Shown here piece by piece: positions 15,376 to 24,325 of a DNA stretch of 64,000 nucleotides. The stretch is taken from assembly GCF_000021985.1 (NCBI RefSeq), contig NC_011901.1, positions 248,001 through 312,000 of the forward strand, given 5' to 3'. The notes below the pieces were generated by a model that made no database searches, was not told the origin of the DNA, and saw only the letters and a program-made list of their open reading frames with translations. Both the position numbers and the translations under genes were made by a program. How positions within the stretch are numbered: the stretch's first letter is position 1; each line of letters begins with the position of its first letter. Origin of the DNA: Thioalkalivibrio sulfidiphilus HL-EbGr7 (GTDB lineage Bacteria; Pseudomonadota; Gammaproteobacteria; Ectothiorhodospirales; Ectothiorhodospiraceae).

Positions 15376-17319
15376 ATGTCTGTTCTGAATCGCAGTCTGT
15401 TGGGGGTGGCGGTGCTGGCCGCCCTGGGTGCTAATGCTCAGGCGCAAGAGCCGCCACCGCCTGCCCCCGTTGACTCGGGCGTGGTGATCGAGGTGGCTGA
15501 TTTCATTGATGCAGTCGGAGAGTGTGTCCTCCCCGAAGTGGAGGGCGGGCCGGTGGTCTGCCCGAGCCTGCGTGCGGCGGTGATGTTCTCCAACGACAAC
15601 CGCGACGAAGCCGTGTTCCACACCATCTACCTGGAGGCCGGGACCTACCTGCTGGGTATCGTCGGACTCGACGAGGCGCCGGAATTTTTTGATCCGGGTG
15701 ATGAGGGTACCGCTGAATGGGTCGCTCGCAGCGATGCTGATGCCGCTATTGGCGACCTGGACCTCACCCAGAGTGTGCACATCATCGGCGCCGGGCCAGG
15801 GCAGACGGTCGTGCGTTGGATAACTTTGCCAACTTATGATGGGGAAACGGGTGCTCGTATCATCGATGAAGATCCTGCTACGGGCGACCGCGTCTTCCAC
15901 ATCCAGACCACCGACCAGAACGTCGGGCAGGTGGTCATCGAGGGCCTGACCGTGATGGGCGGCGAGGTGGGCGTGGTGCCCAATACCGACTGCGCCGTCG
16001 TGGATAACCCCTACGACCTGGACGTGCGCGCCGCTGAGAACTGCGAGATCACCCAGTTCCGTCGCATGGGTGGCGCCATCGCTGTCGGCATGGGTGCTGC
16101 CATCGTGGAATACGAGGAAGAAGTCCACGGCGGTGGTGGCGGCGGCAACCCCGATGGCGGGCCCTTCCCGGGCGGCAAGCCCGGCGAGGAGGAAGGATTC
16201 GTGATCGGCCAAGTGGTGCTTCGCAATGTAGTGGTGGCCGACAGCTGGTCCGGTGCCGACGGCGGTGGTGTCTACAACATCGCTCCCATGGTGATGGAGA
16301 ACGTCTGGATCACCGGCAACATTGCCGCGGGTGGCAACGGCGGCGGCATGTACAACGAAGCCCTGCTCACCATGACCAACACCACCATCGGTCGGTTCTT
16401 CGACGAAGCTACGATCGCCTCCCTGCTGGGCGAGGGTGTAAACGAAGACCTGATCCAGCTTGATCCAGAAGACCAGGGTTATATCCGAAATGCAGGTAAT
16501 GTGGGAGAGAACGGCGGTGGCTTCTTCGCCACCGGCAGCCCCGAGTCTGAGGTGACCATGCGGCAGAGTGCCATCAATGGCAACGAAGCCGTAGGCGGCG
16601 GTGCCATTGCCGCGCGGTCTGGCATCACGGTCAACCTGGAGAACGTGACGGTGAGCGGAAACGTGGCCCGTGACGTGGCCGGTGGTGTCAATACCAACGG
16701 GACCGTCAACCTGGTGAACAGCACCGTGGCAAACAACGAGACGGAAGGCGATTCACCCTTCGGTGGTGCGGGCCTGAACAGTTTCGGTGATGGCAGCTTT
16801 ACCATGGTGAACACGCTGATTGCCGGGAACTTCCAGATCAGGGACGAAGAGGAAGGTGAGCCCGAGGTGATTCTGGCCAACTGCGGTTGCACGGGTGGTG
16901 GTGGCTGCGAGGGTGCCTTCGACTCGGAGGGATACAATCTGGAGGATGCCGATACCTGCAACCTGGTCAACACCAACGACCAGCTGAACACCGACCCGCT
17001 GGTCGGTGCGCTGGCCTTCAACAACGCGGGCCTGCCGGGCCTGACCGAGACCCACGCCTTGCTGGTGGGCAGTCCGGCGCTGAACGCTGCCCTCAACGAT
17101 GCCTGCCCGGACTTCGATCAGCGCGGTCTGGCCCGTCCCCAGGGCGCGGACTGCGACATCGGCGCCTACGAGCTGGCAGTGAGTGGCGGCGGTGGTGGTG
17201 GCGGCGGTGGCGGTTGCACCCTGGGCGGTCGCGGTGTGACTGATCCCCTGCTGCCCGGTCTGGTGTTGCTGGCGCTGGCCTGGCTCGGGCTGCGTCGCAG
17301 GAGCAACGCAGGGAAGTAG
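15376..17319 (+). CDS. Secreted CSLREA/beta-helix protein with Gly-rich JDVT/GlyGly-type C-terminal sorting tail
   Basis: 647-residue exported protein. A signal peptide ends near ANAQA. VCPSLRAAVMFSN near residue 57 is the CSLREA-like start of a right-handed beta-helix, followed by repeated strands (VVLRNVVVADSWSGADGGGVYN, VTMRQSAINGNEAVGGGAI, VNLVNSTVANN) and a choice-of-anchor-Q-type end (PDFDQRGLARP, DIGAYEL). The tail is a Gly10 run, Cys, eight residues, DPLLPGL, a hydrophobic helix and RRR. It aligns without gaps to the tail of the 54831-57173 protein (Cys, 8 residues, D-x-x-L-P-G-L), so both are probably handled by the same intramembrane protease. A low-G+C patch lies around 15660-15880. 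A terminator follows. Surface anchoring or release after T2SS export is inferred. Confidence 0.87.
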   Translation: MSVLNRSLLGVAVLAALGANAQAQEPPPPAPVDSGVVIEVADFIDAVGECVLPEVEGGPVVCPSLRAAVMFSNDNRDEAVFHTIYLEAGTYLLGIVGLDEAPEFFDPGDEGTAEWVARSDADAAIGDLDLTQSVHIIGAGPGQTVVRWITLPTYDGETGARIIDEDPATGDRVFHIQTTDQNVGQVVIEGLTVMGGEVGVVPNTDCAVVDNPYDLDVRAAENCEITQFRRMGGAIAVGMGAAIVEYEEEVHGGGGGGNPDGGPFPGGKPGEEEGFVIGQVVLRNVVVADSWSGADGGGVYNIAPMVMENVWITGNIAAGGNGGGMYNEALLTMTNTTIGRFFDEATIASLLGEGVNEDLIQLDPEDQGYIRNAGNVGENGGGFFATGSPESEVTMRQSAINGNEAVGGGAIAARSGITVNLENVTVSGNVARDVAGGVNTNGTVNLVNSTVANNETEGDSPFGGAGLNSFGDGSFTMVNTLIAGNFQIRDEEEGEPEVILANCGCTGGGGCEGAFDSEGYNLEDADTCNLVNTNDQLNTDPLVGALAFNNAGLPGLTETHALLVGSPALNAALNDACPDFDQRGLARPQGADCDIGAYELAVSGGGGGGGGGGCTLGGRGVTDPLLPGLVLLALAWLGLRRRSNAGK

Positions 17320-17343
17320 TTCGTTAAATCAGTGGTGAAACGG

Positions 17344-17375
17344 GAACGGGGGCGATTTCGCCCCCGTTCTTTTTT
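17344..17375 (+). terminator. Rho-independent terminator of the beta-helix gene
   Basis: An 11-bp perfect stem GAACGGGGGCG/CGCCCCCGTTC with loop ATTT, followed by six T. Confidence 0.95.
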
Positions 17376-17467
17376 GCTTTGCCCTGACCCGCATCTTGCG
17401 CCAGGGATTGCGAATGAGGGTGGTCACACGTCCTGCTTCGCGCAGTCGTCTTAGAGGCGAAGCGTAG

Positions 17468-17541
17468 CCATAGGGCGGGCCGTGCCCGCCATCAGCGGCG
17501 GGTTCGCGGTCAGCAGGCGGCCATGGGCCGCCCTATGGGCA
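17468..17541. repeat. REP-like palindrome, CATAGGGCGG type
   Basis: GCCATAGGGCGG at the left and CCGCCCTATGGGC at the right form an inverted repeat, with nested CCCGCC...GGCGGG. It lies between two convergent genes. Confidence 0.75.
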
Positions 17542-17575
17542 AGTGAGACCGAGATGCTGCGGTGCACTCTGCGGA

Positions 17576-20500
17576 CTAGTGATACTGCGGCGGCAGTTCC
17601 GCCGAAGGCCGGTCCAGGTGATAGCCCTGGGCCATGTCCACGCCGAACTCGCGCAGCATGGCGAGCGTCTCGGCATCCTCCACGAACTCCGCCACCGTGA
17701 GCTTGTCCAGGCCCTTGGCCACGTCGATCATGGCCTTGACGAAGGCCTGATTGTCCCGGTTGTTGGGCAGGTCGCGGATGAACATGCCGTCGATCTTGAG
17801 GATCTGTACGCCCAGGTATTTCAGGTAGGCGAAGGTGGAGAAGCCGGAGCCGAAATCATCCAGGCCGATCAGGCAGCCGGTCTGGTGCAGGGCCTCGATG
17901 AAACGCTGGGCGTCCTGCATCTCGGAGACGGCGGCGGTCTCGGTCAGCTCCACGATCAGGCGCCTGGGCTCCACATCGTGGCGTTGCAGCAGGTCCTGGA
18001 TGTACTGGGGCAGGCCGGGCTCATCGAAGCTGCGTCCGGAGATGTTCACCGCCAGCGCGCGCAGTTTCGGATGTTTCGCCAGGAGCCCGATGCTCTGGCG
18101 CAGCACCCAGCGGTCGATCTCCAGGATCTGGCCGGTCTTCTCCGCCACGGGGATGAACTGGCCGGGCATGATGAGGCGTTCGCCGTCGGCGGGATCGCGC
18201 ATGCGCACCAGGGTCTCCACGTGACTCAGTTCCCCGTCGGCGGTGGAGTAGATGCCCTGGAAGTGCAGCTCCAGGCTTTCCTCCCGCAGGGCCTGGTCGA
18301 TGCGTCCGCGCCAGGTCATGCGCGCCATCATGGCCTTGGAATGATTGCGACTGGGGTCGTACAGGGACCAGGTGTTCTTGCCGTTGCTCTTGGCCTGGTA
18401 CATGGCGGTGTCCGCGTGGGCGACGAGGTCCTCCACGTTGTCGCCGTGTTCCGGGAAGAAGGCGATGCCGATGCTGGCGGTCAGGCGCAGGTTGCTGCCC
18501 CGGAAACGGAACGGGATGGCGGAGATGGCGCGGGCGATGCGCTCGGCCAGTTGCGAGGGTTCATCGTCATGGCGTATCTCCGCGAGCACGGCGAACTCGT
18601 CTCCACCCAGTCGCGCGAACACCTCTCCGGAGCGGACCAGGCTCGAAACCTCGCCGGCGGCACGCACCAGCACGGTGTCGCCGGCCCGGTGGCCGAAGGT
18701 GTCGTTGATGTACTTGAACTCGTCCAGGTCGAAGTACAGCAGGGCGAAGCGGCTGTCGTTGCGCTGGGCGCTGCTGATCATGCGATCCAGGTGTTCCTGG
18801 AAACGATGGCGGTTGTACAGTCCCGTCAGCGCATCGTGCTGGGCCATGTAGATCAGCTGCTGGGCGGTCTGGCGCTCGCGGGTGATGTCCTCGTAGATCC
18901 ACAGCCGGCCGAGCACGGGCCCGTCGGGATCGGCGACCGGGTAGGAGAGCTGGGTGAGCACCCGACCGTCGTAGAGATCCACCTCGAAGCGTTCGCTGAT
19001 TTCGTGGGTGTCCAGCACATGCAGGATGTGCCTGGATGCGTGGTCCGGGCGGGCGAGGCGATGGGTGGAGTGTTTCAGCACCTCGCGGCTGGGGCGGCCG
19101 ATGAGGTCCACCGGCTCGCCGATGGCCCACATGCGGCGGAAGGCGGGATTGACGTATTCCACGCGGCCATTGGTGTCCTCGAACAGGATGCCGATGCTCA
19201 TGCCTGAGAGCAGCGCCGCCATGCGGCTTTGTTCGCGCCGGGTGATGGCCAGCAATTCCGTTTGGCGGCGTTCGGAGACCTGCAGGTCTCCGAGTGCCTT
19301 GAGCAGGGACTTTTCCTGTTCCTTGCGTTGGCTGATGTCCCGGGTGATGGCCACGTAGCGGGGTCGTTCATCCGGGAGGACGACGTATTGCAGGGAGACT
19401 TCCAGTTGCAGATCCCTGCCGTCCCGGGTCCGGTGCAGGGTTTCGAACACCAGGCTGTCCCGTTTCTCGGTGCGCAGCACCTCGATGAAACGGCGGAAGC
19501 GCGGTTCGGGAAACTCCGGCTTGATGTCATAGGGGTGCAGGGTGAACAGTTCTTGCGCGCTGTAGCCCAATTGCTTGATCGCACCCCGGTTGACGTAGAT
19601 GAACTCCAGGGTCTCGGCATCGAACATGAACACCGAATCCTGGGTCAGGTCCAGGGTGTGCTTGAAGGCCTCCAGGGCGGCGCGCTGATGTCGCAGGTCC
19701 TCGTTGGCCGCCACCAGCCTGCTGGCGTCTATCACGTGTCCCTGCAGGAACAGCAGGTTCCCGTGTTCGTCATGGATGCCCTGCCCGCGCTCCTGGACCC
19801 AGCGCGGCGTGCCGTCCCGGGTGACGATGCGGTAGGAAAGCGAAAACGACCGTCTTTGATTCAAGGCCTGCTGGACTTCGTGCCAGACCCTGTCCCGGTC
19901 CTCGGGATGGGTCAGGGAGCCCATGGTCACCACTTCGGGATCCAGGAAGTCCATGGGACGGTAACCGCTCAGTTCCTCCACGTTGCCGGCCAGATAGACC
20001 AGGGACCATTGGGGGTCGTTCTTGCTGCGATAGACGAAGCCGTCGATGGTGCCGAGTACGCGGAGCAGGTCCTCGTTGCTGAGGCTGCCGGCCTGCCTGA
20101 CAAGGGCCATGAGGGCGATGCACGCGGCGATGGCGCACAGGGAGCGAGCCAGCTGCACCGGGAAGCCGGTGATGGCCAGGAAGTCCCACTGGGTGGGCAG
20201 CCAGGGGGGCAGGCCTTGGGACGTGACGGTCAGAAACGGCGTCAACAGGCCGTAGACCATCAGGGCCCCCGCCAGGGTGCCGATCCAGGCAGGCTGGGCG
20301 CGAAACCCGGCGCTGGTATCGAGACGATGTGGCGCGGGCTTGCGGCTCGTCCACAGGGCCAGGGCGGCGAGCAGGGCGCCGGGGGTACCGAGAAAGTAGC
20401 GCGCGCCGGTGGCCAGGCCTTCGAGCGGTTGTGTGGACAACAGAACCAGGCCCAGTACCGCGAGCCCGGCCGCACCGTAGATCAGGCGTGGATCCAGCCA

Positions 20501-20872
20501 GACTGTGGGCCACAGGTCCGCCATGCAGCGCCGGCCGAATTCCAGCAGGGGAATGAAGGAGACGAACAGCAACAGCTGAGCGGAGTGGATCAGCCCGTCG
20601 GCGGCACCCTCCTGCAGCCGGACCCATTCCGTGAACTCCAGGATGCCGTGCAGCATGCCGAAGGCCGCCAGCCAGCCCAGGTGTCGGGAGAAGGGCAGAT
20701 TGGCGTCCTGGCGCGGCAGCAGGAAGGCCGTGACACCCAGTACGAAAAAGGACAGGCCATAGACCTGGTAGATCAGTCCGAGGTGGCCCTCCACCCAACC
20801 GTTCACATAGCCGTCCTTGCGTAGGGGGTGACGTGGGGATCGGTCAACGACTGCGCGGACGTCTCCCGGCAT
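17576..20872 (-). CDS. Membrane-bound PAS-GGDEF-EAL c-di-GMP turnover protein
   Basis: 1098 residues. The N-terminal 270 residues carry about seven hydrophobic segments (a membrane sensor). Three PAS/PAC modules follow (about 280-400, 410-530 and 545-670). Next is a GGDEF domain with intact RLGGDEFAV near residue 760; the preceding RSGE does not match an RxxD inhibitory site. Last is an EAL domain in which the EAL triplet reads ETL (HVETLVRM), but Glu, LAVNISGRSF, VELTET, DDFGSGFSTF, LKIDG and QGYHLDRP are kept. Both synthesis and breakdown of c-di-GMP are therefore plausible. Start ATG 20872 is the first possible; a start nearer the first helix (about 20812) is also possible. It is transcribed alone. 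Confidence 0.93.
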   Translation of the reverse strand: MPGDVRAVVDRSPRHPLRKDGYVNGWVEGHLGLIYQVYGLSFFVLGVTAFLLPRQDANLPFSRHLGWLAAFGMLHGILEFTEWVRLQEGAADGLIHSAQLLLFVSFIPLLEFGRRCMADLWPTVWLDPRLIYGAAGLAVLGLVLLSTQPLEGLATGARYFLGTPGALLAALALWTSRKPAPHRLDTSAGFRAQPAWIGTLAGALMVYGLLTPFLTVTSQGLPPWLPTQWDFLAITGFPVQLARSLCAIAACIALMALVRQAGSLSNEDLLRVLGTIDGFVYRSKNDPQWSLVYLAGNVEELSGYRPMDFLDPEVVTMGSLTHPEDRDRVWHEVQQALNQRRSFSLSYRIVTRDGTPRWVQERGQGIHDEHGNLLFLQGHVIDASRLVAANEDLRHQRAALEAFKHTLDLTQDSVFMFDAETLEFIYVNRGAIKQLGYSAQELFTLHPYDIKPEFPEPRFRRFIEVLRTEKRDSLVFETLHRTRDGRDLQLEVSLQYVVLPDERPRYVAITRDISQRKEQEKSLLKALGDLQVSERRQTELLAITRREQSRMAALLSGMSIGILFEDTNGRVEYVNPAFRRMWAIGEPVDLIGRPSREVLKHSTHRLARPDHASRHILHVLDTHEISERFEVDLYDGRVLTQLSYPVADPDGPVLGRLWIYEDITRERQTAQQLIYMAQHDALTGLYNRHRFQEHLDRMISSAQRNDSRFALLYFDLDEFKYINDTFGHRAGDTVLVRAAGEVSSLVRSGEVFARLGGDEFAVLAEIRHDDEPSQLAERIARAISAIPFRFRGSNLRLTASIGIAFFPEHGDNVEDLVAHADTAMYQAKSNGKNTWSLYDPSRNHSKAMMARMTWRGRIDQALREESLELHFQGIYSTADGELSHVETLVRMRDPADGERLIMPGQFIPVAEKTGQILEIDRWVLRQSIGLLAKHPKLRALAVNISGRSFDEPGLPQYIQDLLQRHDVEPRRLIVELTETAAVSEMQDAQRFIEALHQTGCLIGLDDFGSGFSTFAYLKYLGVQILKIDGMFIRDLPNNRDNQAFVKAMIDVAKGLDKLTVAEFVEDAETLAMLREFGVDMAQGYHLDRPSAELPPQYH

Positions 20873-21241
20873 GAAGACACGCGCCCTAACATTGATGCGT
20901 CAGTGGATGTCATGAGCCGCACCGTGGTTCCGACCGATTCAAGACTCGTGAAATCAGGGTCTTGCGATGGAGGTTATGCCATTGCCGGGTCAAAGGCCAG
21001 AGGGGCGGTTCGCGCCCCGGTGCCCGCGGAACCTCACGCCGGCCGCCCTGTCGAACGCGGCGATGAACCGATTTACGGTTCGGCCGGCATCGCGGCAGCC
21101 TGATGCTGCCGAGCGCCGGTATCGAGAATCCGAGGACTCGGCATCGAGTGATGGGATTTCGGCGCTGCCAAGCGGTTCCGAGCCAGGTTCTGACGATTGT
21201 TCCGAAAGATCCGCAAACATCGATACACAAGGAGATTTGCC
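20873..21241. other. 369-bp gap between divergent genes, nothing recognised
   Basis: Holds the upstream regions of the PAS-GGDEF-EAL gene (minus) and the cytochrome gene (plus). Frames here lack domain signal. The sequence before 21242 is moderately A-rich, with AGGAG at 21229-21233 serving as the ribosome site for the cytochrome. Confidence 0.6.
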
Positions 21242-21709
21242 ATGTTCCGCACCCGCAAACTGGTTGCCGCCCTGGCTCTGGTATTCGCCCCCGTGGTTTC
21301 CGCGAGCCCCATGAACGAGGTCACCTATCGGGAGCACATCCGTCCGCTCTGGGAGAACAATTGCGCCCAGTGTCATGGCGCGACGGCGCCCTACCGGGGC
21401 GAGTTCAGGGAGGACCGGGCGCGCTATGAGCGTGAAAACAAGGGCCCGCGCATGGACACCTATGCGGATCTGGTCTACTTCATCGCCTGGCCGTCGACCG
21501 GCGCCCTCATGCGTCGCCTGGACGACGGCGGCAACACCGCCAACGGCAAGCCCGGCAACATGTACCAGTATCTGGGTGGCAGCGAAGAGGAACGCCAGAA
21601 GAACCTGGCCCTGTTCAGGGCCTGGGTGGGGGGCGACGAGGCCTGGACCATGAAGCGCTCGGGGGAGATCAGCAAGGAAGAGCTGGAACGCTTCAAGCTG
21701 GCGTACTGA
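21242..21709 (+). CDS. Periplasmic monoheme cytochrome c
   Basis: 155 residues. Signal peptide (KLVAALALVFAPVVSASP), then one heme-attachment motif CAQCH near residue 39 within ENNCAQCHGATAPYRGEF. A Met suitable as distal ligand occurs several times (for example GNMYQYLGG). Covalent heme attachment in the periplasm and an electron-carrier role follow from the motif; the partner is unknown. ATG 21242 is chosen over the longer frame to 21197 because the signal peptide and AGGAG ribosome site fit. No redox enzyme gene is adjacent. Confidence 0.85.
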   Translation: MFRTRKLVAALALVFAPVVSASPMNEVTYREHIRPLWENNCAQCHGATAPYRGEFREDRARYERENKGPRMDTYADLVYFIAWPSTGALMRRLDDGGNTANGKPGNMYQYLGGSEEERQKNLALFRAWVGGDEAWTMKRSGEISKEELERFKLAY

Positions 21710-21784
21710 CCGTCTCTTGCGGGGTCGCTGGGACGCAGAGGACCGGCGATCCGCCCGGGATCCGGATGACACCCCCCGGGTCAT

Positions 21785-21840
21785 GCAGAGGGCGCAAAAG
21801 GTTTTTCCCAAAAACCTCCGCGCCCTCTGCGTCTTTGCGT
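21785..21840. repeat. Hairpin repeat, divergent copy
   Basis: GCAGAGGGCGCAAAAGGTTTTT and AAAAACCTCCGCGCCCTCTGC form an imperfect inverted repeat, with a following TTTGCG...CCGCG piece. The rest of the 455-bp gap (21710-22164) holds a partial GGCCCGGGGTCGGGCCTCCTAC REP near 21887 and the upstream region of the HPF gene. Confidence 0.65.
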
Positions 21841-22164
21841 ACTCCGCGTTAACAGATCCGTCCGGCACCCTCCCGGCCACGATTCGGCCCGGGGTCGGGC
21901 CTCCTACGGGTAAGGTCCGTACGCGACACTTCCTCTGGTCGTGGCGAGCCATCGAAACACGCCCGACTCCACTGGAACCATCGAACAAGCTCAAGAAACC
22001 CCGTGTCTCCACGGCGCCGTAAGGAAACGGTCTTTCCCGGCCCGGGGAGCTGACCTGCATCAATGGTCAACCCGTGGCGTGGGTCTATACTTTTCAACAG
22101 GTCCCGCGGACCCCCTTCCCATCCCCGATGGCCTGCCGAACCCCCGGCGGGCGGGAGTCATCTC

Positions 22165-22743
22165 ATGAATGCAGAACGCGTCCCCCTGGTGGAAGTGACC
22201 TTTCGCAACATGGATCCGTCGCCTGCCGTGGAGGACAAGGTGCGTGCCCAGATCGAAAAGCTCGGGCAGTTCCATGACCACATCATGGCCTGCCGGGTGG
22301 TGGTGGAGGCGGGCCACCGGCATCACCACAAAGGCAATCTCTATCACGTGCGCATCGACCTCACCGTGCCCAACGGCGAGCTGGTGGCCAGCCGGGAACC
22401 CTCCGGGCACCATGCCCACGAGGATGTCTATGTCGCCGTCCGCGATGCCTTCGATGCCATGCGCCGGCAGCTCCAGGACCGGCTGCGCAAGCAGCGGGGC
22501 AGGGTGAAGCATCACGAGACGCCGCCCCACGGCGTGGTCCGGGAGATCGCCCCCATGTCCGATTACGGTCTGATCGAGACCCCGGACGGCCGGGAGATCC
22601 GCTTCACCAGCAAGAGCGTGGTGGACTACGACTTCGCCAGGCTGGAGGTGGGCGACCGGGTCTGGTTCACGGAGGTGGACAGCGATGACGGGCCGGCGGC
22701 CAGCACGGTGCATGTGGAAGGCAAGCATCACATCGTGGGTTGA
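22165..22743 (+). CDS. HPF/RaiA-type ribosome-associated protein fused to a cold-shock-like domain
   Basis: 192 residues from ATG 22165; the frame upstream to 22063 has no domain character. Residues 1-105 fit the HPF/RaiA (S30AE) fold: VEVTFRNMDPSPAVEDKV, VVVEAGHRHHHKGNLYHVRIDL, VYVAVRDAFDAMRRQLQD. Residues 120-185 resemble a cold-shock OB fold: HGVVREIAPMSDYGLIETPDG and EVGDRVWF. Such fusions are thought to bind ribosomes and RNA in stress or stationary phase. The next gene, a CBS-domain protein, starts 35 bp downstream and is probably co-transcribed. Confidence 0.85.
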   Translation: MNAERVPLVEVTFRNMDPSPAVEDKVRAQIEKLGQFHDHIMACRVVVEAGHRHHHKGNLYHVRIDLTVPNGELVASREPSGHHAHEDVYVAVRDAFDAMRRQLQDRLRKQRGRVKHHETPPHGVVREIAPMSDYGLIETPDGREIRFTSKSVVDYDFARLEVGDRVWFTEVDSDDGPAASTVHVEGKHHIVG

Positions 22744-22778
22744 CCTGTGGCGTGGTCGAATCCCGGGAGGAGACAAAC

Positions 22779-23228
22779 ATGAAAGTCGGTGAATTCTGCA
22801 ATCGCGACGTGGTGGTCATGGGCGGCGAGGAGTCCGCCCAGGCGGCCGCGGCGCTGATGCGCGCGCATCACGTGGGCGACGTGGTGCTGGTGGAGGACAG
22901 GGGTGGCGTCACCACGCCGCTGGGTATCGTCACCGACCGGGACCTGGTGCTGGAGGTGATGGTGCCGGGTGTGGATGCCGCGTCGCTAGCCGCTCGTGAC
23001 CTGGTCACCGCGCCGCTGGTCACGGTACGGGAGGATCAGGGCCTGTTCGATGCCCTGGAGCTGATGCGCGCCAGGGGCGTGCGCCGCCTGCCGGTGGTGA
23101 ACGGGAAGGGCGCGCTGCTCGGCATCCTGGCCGTCGACGACCTGGTGGGCCTCATGGGGGAGATGCTGTCGCGGCTGTCCTCGGTGGTGGCGCGGCAGGT
23201 CGTGCGCGAGGAAAAGCAAAGACCCTGA
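22779..23228 (+). CDS. CBS-domain protein
   Basis: 149 residues with a tandem CBS pair (Bateman module), which normally binds adenosyl compounds. CBS1 covers residues 5-65 (SAQAAAALMRAHHVGDVVLV, LGIVTDRDLV); CBS2 covers 75-130 (LFDALELMRARGVRRLPVVN, LLGILAVDDLVGLM). No catalytic domain is attached. GGGAGGAG about 8 bp before ATG 22779 is a strong ribosome site and decides the start over the longer frame at 22740. It probably forms an operon with the HPF-like gene. Confidence 0.9.
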   Translation: MKVGEFCNRDVVVMGGEESAQAAAALMRAHHVGDVVLVEDRGGVTTPLGIVTDRDLVLEVMVPGVDAASLAARDLVTAPLVTVREDQGLFDALELMRARGVRRLPVVNGKGALLGILAVDDLVGLMGEMLSRLSSVVARQVVREEKQRP

Positions 23229-23338
23229 AGGTCCCGGTAAGACCTGTCGCACGCACCGGAACTGGGGCGATGCAGTCATGATCCTGTCACAGTCGGCTCC
23301 TATGGTTTTCCTCCCACCAGCCAGCCCGGGAGAAAGCC

Positions 23339-24316
23339 ATGAGTGCCGTCCCTGCCCCCCATCCCCGCGCCGGAGAGCGGGTTCCTGAGTTCCTGCTGCC
23401 GCCAGTCGATGGCGTGCCGTCTACCTTCTACGAGCGTTTCTGTGGCCGTCCCGCCGTGCTGTTGCTGGGTGCGGATGCGCAGTCGCTGGCGCCCTTTGCG
23501 TCGCTTGGCGCACGGGCCGGCGTGATGGGGCTGGTGCCTGGGCACGGAGGTAAGGCGATTGAAGCGTCCATTCCGGTCATGGGCGATGACGGGCGCATCG
23601 CCCGGGCCCTGGGCGAGTCCTATCCCGCCCGCGGCGCGCTGGCCTGGATCCTGGACGGCACCCTTCGGCTGGTCGCGCGACTGCCCGATGCCGACGCAGA
23701 CACCGTGGCTGCCTGGCTGGACACGCTGCCCCAGGGTGAGGACAGTCCAGCCGTGGTCGAGGCAACGGCCCCGGTGCTGATGCTGCCCGATGTGGTCTCG
23801 CCGGATCTGTGCGAGGCGCTCATCCGTTGTCACGAGTCAGCGCATTTCGACAGCGGCATGGTGCGCATGGTGGACGGCAAACCGGCCCTGGTGCCCGACT
23901 ACGGTGCCAAGCGCAGGTTGGATCACCGACTGGTGGATGAGGCACTGACGGACAGGTTGACGGAGGTCCTGTCCCGGCGCGTGCTGCCGGGTATTGCGAC
24001 GGCCTTCAACTACCGGGTGACGCGTTTCGAGCCCTTCAAGGTGGTGTGCTATGAATCCAGCACCGGCGGTTACTTCCGTCGTCACCGGGACAACGTGACC
24101 CCCGACGCACGGCACCGGCGCTTCGCGCTCTCCATCAATCTCAACGACGGCTACCAGGGCGGCAACCTGGTGTTCCCGGAATTCGGCCGGCAGGGCTATC
24201 GCCCGCCCAGAGGTGGCGCCATCGTGTTCTCGGGCGGGTTGCTGCACGAGGCGACGGATGTGACAGGCGGACGTCGCTATGTGTTGCTGAGTTTCCTTTG
24301 GGGTGAAGACGTTTAG
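23339..24316 (+). CDS. 2OG-Fe(II) oxygenase with N-terminal peroxiredoxin-like domain
   Basis: 325 residues. Residues 10-140 look like a peroxiredoxin/thioredoxin-fold domain (GERVPEFLLPPVDG, then YERFCGRPAVLLLG), with one Cys where a redox Cys could lie (RFCGRP). The C-terminal half is a prolyl-4-hydroxylase-type double-stranded beta-helix: the iron ligands HRD in RRHRDN and the distal His of LLHEATDVTGGRRYVL, with the RR that binds 2-oxoglutarate. The substrate is unknown. ATG 23339 follows GGGAGAAAGCC. It stands alone, tail to tail with the HD-GYP gene, 9 bp apart. Confidence 0.87.
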   Translation: MSAVPAPHPRAGERVPEFLLPPVDGVPSTFYERFCGRPAVLLLGADAQSLAPFASLGARAGVMGLVPGHGGKAIEASIPVMGDDGRIARALGESYPARGALAWILDGTLRLVARLPDADADTVAAWLDTLPQGEDSPAVVEATAPVLMLPDVVSPDLCEALIRCHESAHFDSGMVRMVDGKPALVPDYGAKRRLDHRLVDEALTDRLTEVLSRRVLPGIATAFNYRVTRFEPFKVVCYESSTGGYFRRHRDNVTPDARHRRFALSINLNDGYQGGNLVFPEFGRQGYRPPRGGAIVFSGGLLHEATDVTGGRRYVLLSFLWGEDV

Positions 24317-24325
24317 CTGGTTGCC

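Noticed and set aside
19229-20824. Long plus-strand frames opposite the PAS-GGDEF-EAL gene (also 17543-19207)
   Set aside because: Composition is that of reverse-complement shadow, and the minus-strand protein is fully supported.
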